NCBI RefSeq assembly: GCF_003591035.1
Contig: NZ_QYUO01000003.1
Coordinates: 1,389,602 to 1,453,601 of the forward strand
Direction: 5' to 3'
From: Noviherbaspirillum saxi
GTDB taxonomy: Bacteria > Pseudomonadota > Gammaproteobacteria > Burkholderiales > Burkholderiaceae_D
DNA length: 64,000 bases
This document shows positions 33,204-42,700 of the stretch, piece after piece (the first letter of the stretch is position 1; each line of letters starts with the position of its first letter). The position numbers and the translations under genes were made by a program. Under the pieces are notes generated by a model that did no database searches, was not told where the DNA came from, and saw nothing but the letters and a program-made list of their open reading frames with translations.

Positions 33204-35612
33204 TCACGGGGCTGGGTTGGCTGACGGTTGCGCGGACTGCCTGGCGGATTGAATGGCATTCCATACCCGTTCCGGCGACGCAGGCATGTCCAGATGCGTC
33301 ACTCCCAACGGTGAAAGCGCATTGATCACCGCATTGATGACGGCGGGCGGCGAACCGATCGCACCTGCTTCGCCGCAGCCCTTGGCGCCGAGCGGATTAT
33401 GCGTACAAGGTGTCACCCGGCTGCCGACCTTGAAGTTGGGCAGATCCTCGGCGCGCGGCATCGCATAATCCATGTAGCTGCCCGACAGCAACTGCGCGGT
33501 ACTCTTGTCGTAGACGCAGTTCTCCAGCAACGCCTGTCCAATGCCTTGGGCCAAACCGCCATGTACCTGGCCTTCGACAATCATCGGATTGATGATATTG
33601 CCGAAATCGTCCACGGCGGTCATGGCGGCCACTTCAACGGCGCCGGTTTCCGGATCGACTTCGACTTCGCAAATATGGGCACCCGCAGGAAAGGTGAAAT
33701 TCGTCGGATCGTAGAATGCGGTTTCGTTCAATCCCGGCTCCAGCTTGTCCAGCGGATAGTTGTGCGGCACATAGGCAGCCAGCGCAATCTGCGCGAAGGG
33801 CACGCTGCGATCGGTGCCGATGATGGTGAATTTGCCATCCTTGAATTCGATATCGCTGGCCGACGCTTCCAGCAGGTGTGCGGCAATCCGCTTGCCCTTG
33901 GCCTCGATCTTGTCGAGCGCCTTGACGATTGCCGAGCCTCCCACCGCCAGCGAACGCGAGCCATAGGTACCCATCCCGAACGGAACACGTCCGGTGTCCC
34001 CGTGCACGATATCGACCTGCTCGAACGGGATGCCGAGCCGGGCAGAGACAATCTGCGCGAATGTCGTCTCATGCCCCTGTCCATGGCTGTGCGACCCGGT
34101 GAACACAGTGACGCTGCCGGTGGGATGCACCCGGATTTCACCGACCTCGTATAGTCCCGCCCGTGCGCCCAGCGCACCGGCGATGTTCGACGGCGCCAGC
34201 CCGCAGGCTTCGATATAGGTAGAAAATCCCAGGCCGCGCAATTTGCCGCGCCGCTTGGCTTCCTCGCGGCGTGCCGGGAAACCGGCGACGTCGGCCAGTT
34301 CGACCGCGCCGTCCAGGCAAGCATTGAAGTCGCCGATGTCGTACTGGAGCGCCACCGGCGTCTGGTACGGAAAGCTTGTGATGAAGTTGCGCCGCCGCAG
34401 TTCCACATCATCGATGTTCATCTCGCGGGCTACCGTCGATACTAGCCGTTCGACCACGTAGGCTGCCTCCGGCCGCCCGGCGCCGCGATAAGCATCCACC
34501 GGCGTGGTGTTGGTGAATACGCCATCTATTTCGGCATAAATGTGCGGCGTGCTGTATTGCCCCGCCAGAAGCGTCGCATACAAGATGGTCGGAACCGAGG
34601 TCGAGAACGTAGACAGGTATGCGCCGAGATTGGCGACGGTGTGTACCCGCATGGCCAGGAATTTCCCGTCTGCGCCGACTGCCATTTCGGCCACCGTCGC
34701 GTGGTCCCTGCCGTGTGCGTCCGTCAGGAACGATTCGGAACGTTCGGCGGTCCACTTCACCGGGCGGTTAAGCTTTTTCGATGCCCAGGCCAGCACGACA
34801 TCTTCCGCATACAAAAATATCTTCGAGCCAAAGCCTCCGCCGACATCGGGCGCGATGACACGCATTTTGTGCTCCGGCAGCCCAAGCACGAAGGCCGTGA
34901 GCAACAGCCGCTCGACATGCGGATTCTGGTTGGCGACATACAGCGTGTAGCTGTCGTCGCCACGGTTGTACTGCGCCAGTGCTGCGCGCGGCTCGATTGC
35001 GTTTGGAACCAGCCGGTTGTTGATCAGTTCTATACGGGTAACATGATGCGCCCGCGCGAATGTCGCATCTACCGCAGCCTTGTCGCCCAGTGCCCAGGTA
35101 TAGCACTTGTTATCATGCGCGATGTCGTGCACGACCGGAGCGCCAGATTTCAGCGCGTCGCGCGCATCGGCAACTGCCGGCAGTGCGTCATAGTCCACCT
35201 CGATGAGTTCGGCCGCGTCCTTCGCCTGCAAATAGGTTGCCGCCACGATGAGCGCCACCTGGTCGCCAACATGGCGTACCTTTCCCTGCGCGAGGGCCGG
35301 ATGCGGCGGCTCCTTCATCGGCTGGCCATTCACGTCCGTGATCAACCAGCCGCAGGGCACGCCGCCGACCTTGTCAGCCGCGAGGTCATCCCCGGTCAGG
35401 ACAGCGATAACGCCGGGGGCGCTTCGCGCCGCGCTGGTGTCGATCGATCTGATCGTTGCATGCGCGTGCGGAGAACGCAGAAAATAAGCATAGGTCTGGC
35501 CGGGGATCTGGACGTCATCGGTGTACTTGCCGCTGCCGGTGACGAAACGATAATCTTCCTTGCGGCGCACCGAGGCGCCAATGCCGGTTTCATGTTCAGA
35601 AGGGGCATTCAT
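33204..35612 (-). CDS. Form II CoxL-like molybdopterin-binding catalytic subunit
   Basis: An 802-residue catalytic subunit of the CO dehydrogenase large-subunit family. The cofactor motif [10 protein letters not shown] is near residue 257. The diagnostic active-site loop is AYRGAGR at residues 374-380, the form II (BMS-type) signature. True aerobic CO dehydrogenases (form I) have AYxCSFR, whose Cys binds copper; that Cys is absent here. The enzyme is thus likely a hydroxylase for another substrate. The C-terminal [12 protein letters not shown] holds the conserved catalytic Glu region. The start is one base after the coxS stop. Confidence 0.9.
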   Translation of the reverse strand: MNAPSEHETGIGASVRRKEDYRFVTGSGKYTDDVQIPGQTYAYFLRSPHAHATIRSIDTSAARSAPGVIAVLTGDDLAADKVGGVPCGWLITDVNGQPMKEPPHPALAQGKVRHVGDQVALIVAATYLQAKDAAELIEVDYDALPAVADARDALKSGAPVVHDIAHDNKCYTWALGDKAAVDATFARAHHVTRIELINNRLVPNAIEPRAALAQYNRGDDSYTLYVANQNPHVERLLLTAFVLGLPEHKMRVIAPDVGGGFGSKIFLYAEDVVLAWASKKLNRPVKWTAERSESFLTDAHGRDHATVAEMAVGADGKFLAMRVHTVANLGAYLSTFSTSVPTILYATLLAGQYSTPHIYAEIDGVFTNTTPVDAYRGAGRPEAAYVVERLVSTVAREMNIDDVELRRRNFITSFPYQTPVALQYDIGDFNACLDGAVELADVAGFPARREEAKRRGKLRGLGFSTYIEACGLAPSNIAGALGARAGLYEVGEIRVHPTGSVTVFTGSHSHGQGHETTFAQIVSARLGIPFEQVDIVHGDTGRVPFGMGTYGSRSLAVGGSAIVKALDKIEAKGKRIAAHLLEASASDIEFKDGKFTIIGTDRSVPFAQIALAAYVPHNYPLDKLEPGLNETAFYDPTNFTFPAGAHICEVEVDPETGAVEVAAMTAVDDFGNIINPMIVEGQVHGGLAQGIGQALLENCVYDKSTAQLLSGSYMDYAMPRAEDLPNFKVGSRVTPCTHNPLGAKGCGEAGAIGSPPAVINAVINALSPLGVTHLDMPASPERVWNAIQSARQSAQPSANPAP

Positions 35613-35613
35613 G

Positions 35614-36090
35614 TCAGCCTCCGCTCATGTTGGCGGCGCCTGCCTGCACCGCCTTGACGATGTTGTGATAACCGGTGCAGCGGCACATGTTGCCCTTGAG
35701 TTGCTCACGGATTTCACGCTCGGACGCATTGGGATGATGCTTGGCAATATCGATGGCGCACATGATCATGCCGGTAGTGCAGAAGCCGCATTGCAAGCCG
35801 TGGCATTCCTTGAACGCTGCCTGCATGGGGTGCAGTTCACCGCCAGGACCGGCGATTCCTTCGATCGTTGTCACCTGCGCGTCCTGAAACTGCGCTGCCA
35901 GAGCCGAGCATGACTTGACGGCGTTGCCATTGACGATCACCGTGCAGGCACCGCACTGGCTGGTGTCGCATCCGACATGCGTGCCGGTCAATGAAAGGTT
36001 TTCGCGAAGAAACTGAACCAACAGCGTGCGCGGATCTATTTCCGCGTTCGCCGGGATTCCATTGACGGTCATGGATACCTTGATTGCCAT
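35614..36090 (-). CDS. coxS: CoxS-like [2Fe-2S] subunit
   Basis: A 158-residue small subunit with two [2Fe-2S] clusters. The first uses [12 protein letters not shown] and the Cys of VKSC; the second uses CHGLQCGFC and NMCRCTGYH. The ATG at 36090 follows TTGAGGAG; the longer frame to 36198 runs into an inverted repeat and is rejected. It is the first gene of the minus-strand cox operon. Upstream are two palindromes and then the divergent second xdhC gene. Confidence 0.94.
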   Translation of the reverse strand: MAIKVSMTVNGIPANAEIDPRTLLVQFLRENLSLTGTHVGCDTSQCGACTVIVNGNAVKSCSALAAQFQDAQVTTIEGIAGPGGELHPMQAAFKECHGLQCGFCTTGMIMCAIDIAKHHPNASEREIREQLKGNMCRCTGYHNIVKAVQAGAANMSGG

Positions 36091-36162
36091 GCGATTACTC
36101 CTCAAGTGAATTGCCGTTTGATCAGGGCTCGAAGAACAGTCGCAGGGCAGAAAAGGGAACGG

Positions 36163-36201
36163 GCCGTGTCCGGCAGAATATCGAACTCTGCCGGACACGG
36201 C
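36163..36201. promoter_or_regulatory. Perfect 15-bp inverted repeat in the coxS leader
   Basis: GCCGTGTCCGGCAGA (36163-36177) and its exact complement (36187-36201) flank 9 bases. It lies about 75 bases upstream of the coxS ATG. As RNA it would form a very stable hairpin in the leader; as DNA it could be an operator. There is no T-run, so a simple terminator is less likely. Confidence 0.5.
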
Positions 36202-36282
36202 TTGTCTCCATTGTTTGTCCCGATAACCCGGCCCCTCGCCTTGTCATCGATTCTTTTCGTCGCAGCCGGTGGTGCAAAAATT

Positions 36283-36296
36283 AGCGTACTTACGCT
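36283..36296. promoter_or_regulatory. Short perfect palindrome, possible operator
   Basis: AGCGTA-CT-TACGCT is a perfect 6-2-6 inverted repeat in the middle of the coxS/xdhC divergent region, flanked by AT-rich DNA. It fits a dimeric regulator site; the regulator is not in the window. Confidence 0.35.
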
Positions 36297-36527
36297 GAGC
36301 ACATCGTCTTTTGCGTTAAGTCAAAAGAAACCTCAGCGCCAAAATCAAACTTCTTTGTACGGTGATGGTGTCAAGGAACAGAATGGCCGTGCATGCATAC
36401 ATAACGGAAATAGTTGCCTCATAGTTTTACTGTATGGATGGGGATTTTTCCGTGTTGCCTGTTCGCCGGACCGGAACGTACCGGGACTTTACTTCGACTT
36501 TCATGGAGCGCTTTCGCGTGCACGACA

Positions 36528-37550
36528 ATGGATAGCATCGATATGGAAGTTCTGAAAAGCTGCGAGCAATGGCTGGCTGGCGGCCACCGCTGCGAATTGA
36601 TCACCGTGATAAAGACATGGGGTTCCAGTCCACGGCCGGAAGGCGCAATGCTCGCCATGTGCGACGACGGGCGCGTGGTCGGCTCCGTGTCCGGCGGATG
36701 CATCGAAGATGATCTGATCGACCGGGTTCGCAAACAGGGCCTCACACGCCTCCGCCCGGAGATCGTTACCTACGGCATCAGTGCCGATGAGGCACATCGC
36801 TTCGGCCTGCCGTGCGGCGGCACGATTCAGTTGGCCATGGAACCTCTGTCCACAGGCAGCCTCATTACCGAGTTGCTGCAACGTCTATCGGCACATGAAC
36901 TGGTAGCGCGCCGGCTCGATCTGCGAACCGGCCAGGTCACGCTGGGAACGGCGCGCGCCGGCATGGCGCTCCAGGTGTCGGCCTCCACGCTCACTACGCT
37001 GCATGGCCCGCGCTGGCGCCTCCTGATCATTGGTGCAGGACAGTTGTCACGCTTTCTGGCGCAGATCGCGGTGGGCATGGACTATCACGTGACAGTATGC
37101 GATCCGCGCGAAGAGTATCGCACCGGCTGGCAGGTCGAGGGAGTGGAACTGGTGCACGGCATGCCGGACGATGTCGTGATCGATATGCGGCTCGACGTCC
37201 GATGCGCGGTGCTGGCGCTGACCCACGATCCCAAGCTCGACGATCTGGCCCTGATGGAAGCCCTGAAGTCAGATGCCTTCTATGTCGGAGCGATCGGCTC
37301 CCGCGCCAACAATGCGAAGCGGCGTGAACGGCTCAAGCTATTCGATGTGAACGATGCGCAGTTAGCCAAACTGCATGGCCCCGTTGGCATCTATATCGGC
37401 AGCAAGACGCCGCCCGAAATCGCGGTTTCCATTCTGGCGGAAATGACCGCAGCCAAGAATGGGGTTGCGCTGCCGACTGAAATACAAGTCGGCAATGCCA
37501 AAAACGTGAAAAATTCGCAACCGGAAAATTCAAGCTGCACAAACAACTGA
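36528..37550 (+). CDS. xdhC: XdhC/CoxI-family molybdenum-cofactor chaperone (copy 2)
   Basis: A 340-residue paralogue of the protein encoded at 250, alike over nearly the full length and differing mostly in the last 25 residues. It has GSSPRPEGAMLAM, GSVSGGCIEDDLI and the Rossmann start LLIIGAGQLSRFLA. The start MDSIDMEVLKSC matches copy 1; a longer frame from 36414 is rejected. It is divergent from the form II cox operon, whose enzyme it most likely serves, while copy 1 may serve the xanthine-dehydrogenase-type enzyme. The gene ends about 105 bases before the convergent tssA stop. Confidence 0.92.
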   Translation: MDSIDMEVLKSCEQWLAGGHRCELITVIKTWGSSPRPEGAMLAMCDDGRVVGSVSGGCIEDDLIDRVRKQGLTRLRPEIVTYGISADEAHRFGLPCGGTIQLAMEPLSTGSLITELLQRLSAHELVARRLDLRTGQVTLGTARAGMALQVSASTLTTLHGPRWRLLIIGAGQLSRFLAQIAVGMDYHVTVCDPREEYRTGWQVEGVELVHGMPDDVVIDMRLDVRCAVLALTHDPKLDDLALMEALKSDAFYVGAIGSRANNAKRRERLKLFDVNDAQLAKLHGPVGIYIGSKTPPEIAVSILAEMTAAKNGVALPTEIQVGNAKNVKNSQPENSSCTNN

Positions 37551-37656
37551 GAAGGCGGTTCATAAGCGAAGACGCGCGCAACACATCAACGACATGTACC
37601 CGCAGCGAGAACACTTCGGCATGATCAGAGAGCTTCTTAGCTGTCTACCGGCCTGC

Positions 37657-38913
37657 CTATTCCCGCAAGCCGAGCACATTCATGAGTCGGTTAAGGTCTC
37701 CTTCCTCCCTGATGATCTCGGCCATCAGTTCAGGCAGCGGCATTCTTCCCCAGTTCACTGCGCGGCGCAGTAAATAAGGCGTCGGACTATGAGGTTCCAC
37801 GACGGCCAGATAATCTGCAATCGCCTCCAACGTAACATACGCTTCATGGCGGCTTTGCCAGTGTGAAAGGGTGACAGGCGGTGCCATGATCATTTCTCCT
37901 GCGGTTGCGCTGGACATATTAACGCCGTGGGGGACAGGAAGTTCTTCCATTACCGCCGGCTCGTTTTTAACGGGTATCAATTGTGTGAACACGCGCTCGA
38001 TCGAAGTGAGCGTCCCATGCAATCTGGCCAGGTTCGGCGAATCCATCCCTAGTTGTGTATCGACAAACGATGTCAGGGAACTCAGGCAGATAAGGCAACG
38101 GCGAACCAGGTCAATCCTGGTCTGAAGCTCATAATACAAATGCTGATGCGCATAGGAGATGACGTCTTCACGTATGAGCGGCAAGTCGCTGGAGTCCACG
38201 CCTGACGTCTTGTCGGTCGCATGATCCTGCCCGGATAGTTCTCTTGCGGTCAGGCGCTCCCAGTCGGCGAAGCTCACCTTCGGTGGTTTGCGACCGGCCA
38301 CGTTCAGGAGCGGGACGTGCACCTTCAGTGTCATGGACATCGACTCATTGAGCCACACCAGCGGCGCAATCCGCGCATCGCAGTCATTGTCTTCATCAAT
38401 CACCGGGTGCACTGCGGTCCAATGCTGCCGCAGCAACTCATCGACCAGATGCAATCCGCGGAGCAAGCCTTCAAATCCATGCTGGCGTGTCCATGACTCC
38501 AGCAGCCAGACTGCAAGTTGCAGATCCTTGGACCGGTTGGCAAGCATGCCCTTGCATCGATCTTCGATAAACACCCAGTCGGCCCGCTTGAGCGGCCGCT
38601 CCCATTGTCCCATTGGCAAACTGGGATCGTCTTCCTCGCGTGCGAGACGGATTTCGGTAAATGCCGGGTCATACCGCATGGCCGGACCACAGGGTTCATT
38701 TTCTGTGATCGGCGCCAGCAACACTTCCAGCTCTGCCTGATGGTCAGGATTCATAAGGATGCGGGGTTTCTCCTCGCCGGGTGGGCTCATCGGTAATATC
38801 TCCATGTGCACAGGCGCGGGTGCGGGAACTGAAGTCGGACTGGATACTAACGAGCGTGCCTTGTCATACAGATCCGATAAACTAGCAGCAAACATCTTCT
38901 TTCGAGTGGCCAT
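37657..38913 (-). CDS. tssA: T6SS protein TssA (ImpA type)
   Basis: A 418-residue T6SS assembly protein that caps or coordinates tail-tube and sheath building. The ImpA N-terminal domain is clear: LLAPITENEPCGPAMRYDPAFTEIRLA near residue 65, ADWVFIEDRCKGML and KDLQLAVWLLESW. The C-terminal part ends with ADYLAVVEPHSPTPYLLRRAVNWGRMPLPELM, the short TssA type. The chosen ATG lies 21 bases after the formyltransferase stop. An in-frame start at 38961 would overlap that gene. It is the last gene of the T6SS operon. Confidence 0.9.
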   Translation of the reverse strand: MATRKKMFAASLSDLYDKARSLVSSPTSVPAPAPVHMEILPMSPPGEEKPRILMNPDHQAELEVLLAPITENEPCGPAMRYDPAFTEIRLAREEDDPSLPMGQWERPLKRADWVFIEDRCKGMLANRSKDLQLAVWLLESWTRQHGFEGLLRGLHLVDELLRQHWTAVHPVIDEDNDCDARIAPLVWLNESMSMTLKVHVPLLNVAGRKPPKVSFADWERLTARELSGQDHATDKTSGVDSSDLPLIREDVISYAHQHLYYELQTRIDLVRRCLICLSSLTSFVDTQLGMDSPNLARLHGTLTSIERVFTQLIPVKNEPAVMEELPVPHGVNMSSATAGEMIMAPPVTLSHWQSRHEAYVTLEAIADYLAVVEPHSPTPYLLRRAVNWGRMPLPELMAEIIREEGDLNRLMNVLGLRE

Positions 38914-38933
38914 ATAAATCAACCCGGCTTGGG

Positions 38934-39602
38934 TTATTCCATTGCATAGTCGATCTCGCACAATGCAAGTAACTTACCCAGTTCCTGCGCGAAAAATTTT
39001 GCTGCCAACGGTGAGGACGACTTATGCAAGTCGATAACGGAAGCGTCCGGGGGGAAGTAAATTTTTTCTGATATTGCGATCAATCTGCCGGTATCAAATC
39101 CATCATCGACCTCGTGCATCGCAATCACCGCGTGATCGGATTTATTCTCCAGCAAGGCATGAAACGGATTAGGTCCGGCGTAATGAGATGGCCAGCCATC
39201 ATCAATGCAAGGATGGAGATTATAAAAACCCATCTCTGGATACAGGAACAGGCGCGAACTGATACGTTGGCCGAATGTGGCGGAGATACAAACGTCCGGA
39301 CACCATTCATTTTCGTATATATCGTAAAACTCTTCGGTCTTTACTCGCCCTTTGTATAGGGGAATATGATGCGCCACGGCGAGCTGTTCCACCATGACTT
39401 CTTCGGTCTTCGTATGTGGATAGCTCCAGACACGGCGCTCACGGCTCACGAAAGTTGAGGAGACATCATCCGTCGCTACACCTACCACCTCTACCTGCCT
39501 GGCAAGAGGTCCTTTGAGCATTTCGCTCAGTACATGAAATCCCCGGTAAAAGCTACCGAATACGGCGACACGAACTTTACGCTGCGGCTGGAAGGATGAC
39601 AT
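38934..39602 (-). CDS. Formyltransferase-like protein inside the T6SS operon
   Basis: A 222-residue protein with a formyl-transferase (10-formyl-tetrahydrofolate) fold. The catalytic residues expected for this family are present: Asn128 and His130 in FYNLHPCIDDGWP and Asp170 in DDGFDTG. The usual HxSLLPxxxG loop is changed. The C-terminal OB domain of methionyl-tRNA formyltransferase is absent, so it is closer in size to sugar N-formyltransferases or formyl-transferase-like proteins. Base composition is more AT-rich than in its neighbours, suggesting acquisition. It lies between tssM and tssA on the same strand. Its acceptor and any role in secretion are unknown. Confidence 0.7.
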   Translation of the reverse strand: MSSFQPQRKVRVAVFGSFYRGFHVLSEMLKGPLARQVEVVGVATDDVSSTFVSRERRVWSYPHTKTEEVMVEQLAVAHHIPLYKGRVKTEEFYDIYENEWCPDVCISATFGQRISSRLFLYPEMGFYNLHPCIDDGWPSHYAGPNPFHALLENKSDHAVIAMHEVDDGFDTGRLIAISEKIYFPPDASVIDLHKSSSPLAAKFFAQELGKLLALCEIDYAME

Positions 39603-39727
39603 AGCATTCTTATTTAGTTAGTCGATCAATTTCATGTTTCAGCCAATACCATCACCATGCCCGGTCAAACCAGGACCAACGGGGGTGTGCTCCGATGCGA
39701 TCACCCGATTTGCCCTCGGCACATTTC

Positions 39728-42700
39728 CTACAAAGACGGCACACGGACCGGGAAAGTACCAGGCCAGACCAGCGGTGTGCGCTTGCCCGCAGGACTTATG
39801 GTTAGTCGCGCATAGACACGGGCACGCGATGCGCGTGGCTGTGCACCCGGATTTGCACTATTGGTGATCAGCGGAAATTCAAACCGCAATAGCTGCGATC
39901 GTGCATCGGTCCCGGAAGAAGAATCTGTATCTCGGTGTGTGGTAATGAATGAGAATAAAGCCCACGGATCGTCAAACCGGTAAGTAACAGTGCGGTCCTC
40001 GACCGTCATATCCCTTTGAACCATCTCCGCCACCGGGACGACCGGACCATCACGCGCGACACGCATGGTCAGCACAATCGGCAATCCCGGCTCCCATCTG
40101 AGCGGCCGAACCGGATCGCGCAATCGCATCGTCTGGCTGCCGACCGTCAGGGACCAGTCAATGATCTTGTTGCCGTCGATTTCAGATGCCGAATTGGCAC
40201 GGAATTCCACTGTCAGGTCCATGCCGGGCACCTGGTTATCTTCAGTCGGATAAAGGGGTGCGAGGAACTCGCGCACCCGTTGCATCTGCTCTTCAACCCG
40301 TCGTACCGGTGCCGATGCCATGACGCGTGATGGTTCGCGCGCAGTTGCAAGGGAGACGGTATTCGAGCGCTCAAACAGCTTAAGTACTTTCCCAACCTCT
40401 TCTATATCGGCAGGACTACGGTCAGCGGCAGTGCCTTTGATGGTGGGATCGAGTGCCGCCGGCCTGAACGGAAAACGATTCGCAAGATCACGGTTGAATG
40501 TATCGGCAAAACGGTTCCATGCTTCCTGATATTCATTGTGCTTGATTTCGCGGCACCGGGTATACAAGCCCGCCTGCAACACTTGCATCCGTTCGGAGAA
40601 CGGATCTGCAGCGCGCCGCTGGCCCGCGCGCGATGAAAGCTTTTCCATGCAATTCTTCAGATCCACTTCTGTCGCGCCGGAAAGAACGAATTGTTCAAGC
40701 GCCATGAGACTGCTGGTCGGGCTCTTCAGACGGTAACGGTTCAGGTCAGCCACGATAGCCTGCCAGCGCGTCACAAGCGGATTGCCGGAATGGGTAGCTC
40801 CCAGCTGCTGCAAGAGTCCTTCTGCATCCTTGCCGGCAGTATCGATGAATGCCTGTTGCTGGGCTACATAGGCCGCCAGGGTAGCCGCATCAATGGCGCC
40901 GAAGGCGTCAATCAGCGGCGATTTTTCCCCACTCCATGTACGGAAAGCGATATCCCGTGGCATGAATATTTCGGCCCGCGCAAAGGTATTGTCCAGGAAT
41001 TGCAAGCGCGATAACGCATCCTTTGCCAGTACGGCTGACAGACTATCCGCTGCGGATTCGCCGCCCAGTTCACGCAACCAGGCGCGCAATTGCAATGCGC
41101 GAGTGCGGTCCGCTTCAGGCGCGGGAGCCTGGACTTCGTTGACCGACACAATAAATGCCTGCGACAGCAGGTCGCGTGCGGTTTCTGCCAGAGCGGCATC
41201 ATTCAACCTTGCCACCGGGGCTTGCAGCATGACCGGAAATCTGGTCAGCAATTCAGTCTGAAACCGTTTGCGCGCGTCGGCCAGTGCCAGGGCCTGATCG
41301 AGCCGTCCTCGATTCCAGGTAACTGTCGCACCGGCAGGAACATCGGGAATGCGGCTGAGTTTATTTACCTTCATGTAGGGTTGCGCGAGCAATGCCGACA
41401 ATGCGTCCACCAAGGCCTTGCGGGCCGGCGAAAATGCCCAGGACGACGATGTGTCCGACCATGCCAGACCTGGCGTCATGCTTTGCGAATACTTGTCGGC
41501 GGTGAGCGTCTCGTCCCAGGCGGTCAGGAATTTGGCAAAGCCATCCTCTGCCTGACTCTGTGCGTCGCTGGCTACGCCTTTGCCAAGCAAGGAAACGGTC
41601 TGGACTCTTTGCAACAGCGCGTCATGGGCCTGCCCAAGCTGCATCGTGCGGCGCCGCATCCAGACGCCTTTACCAGAGGTCAGCAGCGCTTCCTGACGGA
41701 GAAGGGTTTCGTGCAAGGCTTGCCATGCTTCAATGGTAGCGACTGCATCAGACGCATTCGGTTGGGCGTCGATCAACGCAGATGCGGTTTGCGCAATGGT
41801 CTGCTCAGACTTGAGCAATCCATTGTTGGCAAAGAGTCTCTCGTAAGTCGCCTTCAGCGCCAGGTTGAGCGAGCAAGAGGTAGCGTCCTGCAATGGTGTC
41901 ACCGGAAGCGCCGGAGTACCTTGTATCGCTTGCCGGAACAGTTCGGCCGTGCGTGTGGCATTGCCGTTGAGTTCGGCACCCAGCAAGGCCCCGACCACAA
42001 GAGCCAGGTCCTCGCCCGATGCCGGATCGTCCGAGCTTTTAAGCCGGGTCATGGCGCGCACTACCCGGTCCAGTTCTTCAATGCGCCCCACATACTGCAG
42101 TGTGGCGCCGAACTCCGGCAAATCCTCGATGTTCAGTGCGGTACCGGGTTTGGCAAACGCTACTTCATTCCATTGCGCCGGCAAGGTGCAGCTTGCGCCG
42201 GCGATCAGATTGCCCGATGCCGGATCAACCGGTACACCGGTAAGCTGGCTTGCACGCCGGTATATCTCCCGGCGCATCGGGTCGAATGCGTTGTCGGCAA
42301 ATCCTTGTTCAAGCTTGCGGTGGACGCGTATGTGCAGATCATCGAGCCACGGCCAGGAACCCGGCATGAATACCGAGCGCATGCGTGCCGAATCCATCCG
42401 CTCTATGTTCGTCAGTGCGTCCATCGCACGTTGCCGGCTTTGGGCCGGATCGATCACGTTGTTGTTGCTTGCCTCGATACTGTCGCGTGAATCGCGATCG
42501 AGCTTATGCAGGGAGACTGTGACGTCCTCCACCTGCCGGTGCAACTGCACGGATGCCACGCCCATTCCAACCAGCCATACGACCGGAACGCCCACCATCG
42601 TCCATTGCACTATGCGGCTCATTGCGGGCCGACGCATATGTTGCGACGCGGACGAACTGACGAGCCCTACTTCGGCAAAAATCTTGCGTTCGAAAACATC

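Larger units (their letters stand above)
36091..36527. other. Divergent promoter region, coxS / xdhC copy 2
   Basis: A 437-bp region between outward-facing genes. It contains a perfect 15-bp inverted repeat (36163-36201) and a perfect 6-2-6 palindrome (36283-36296). The part from 36300 to 36460 is AT-rich. No regulator gene is adjacent. Confidence 0.5.

Noticed and set aside
34542..35657. 371-codon plus-strand frame opposite coxL
   Set aside because: It is a shadow of coxL; the sequence has no domain features and no ribosome site.
33204..36090. Calling the cox operon a true CO dehydrogenase
   Set aside because: The large subunit has AYRGAGR rather than AYxCSFR, so the copper-binding Cys is missing.
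41090..42490. 466-codon plus-strand frame opposite tssM
   Set aside because: The composition is that of a reversed coding strand, and tssM is certain.
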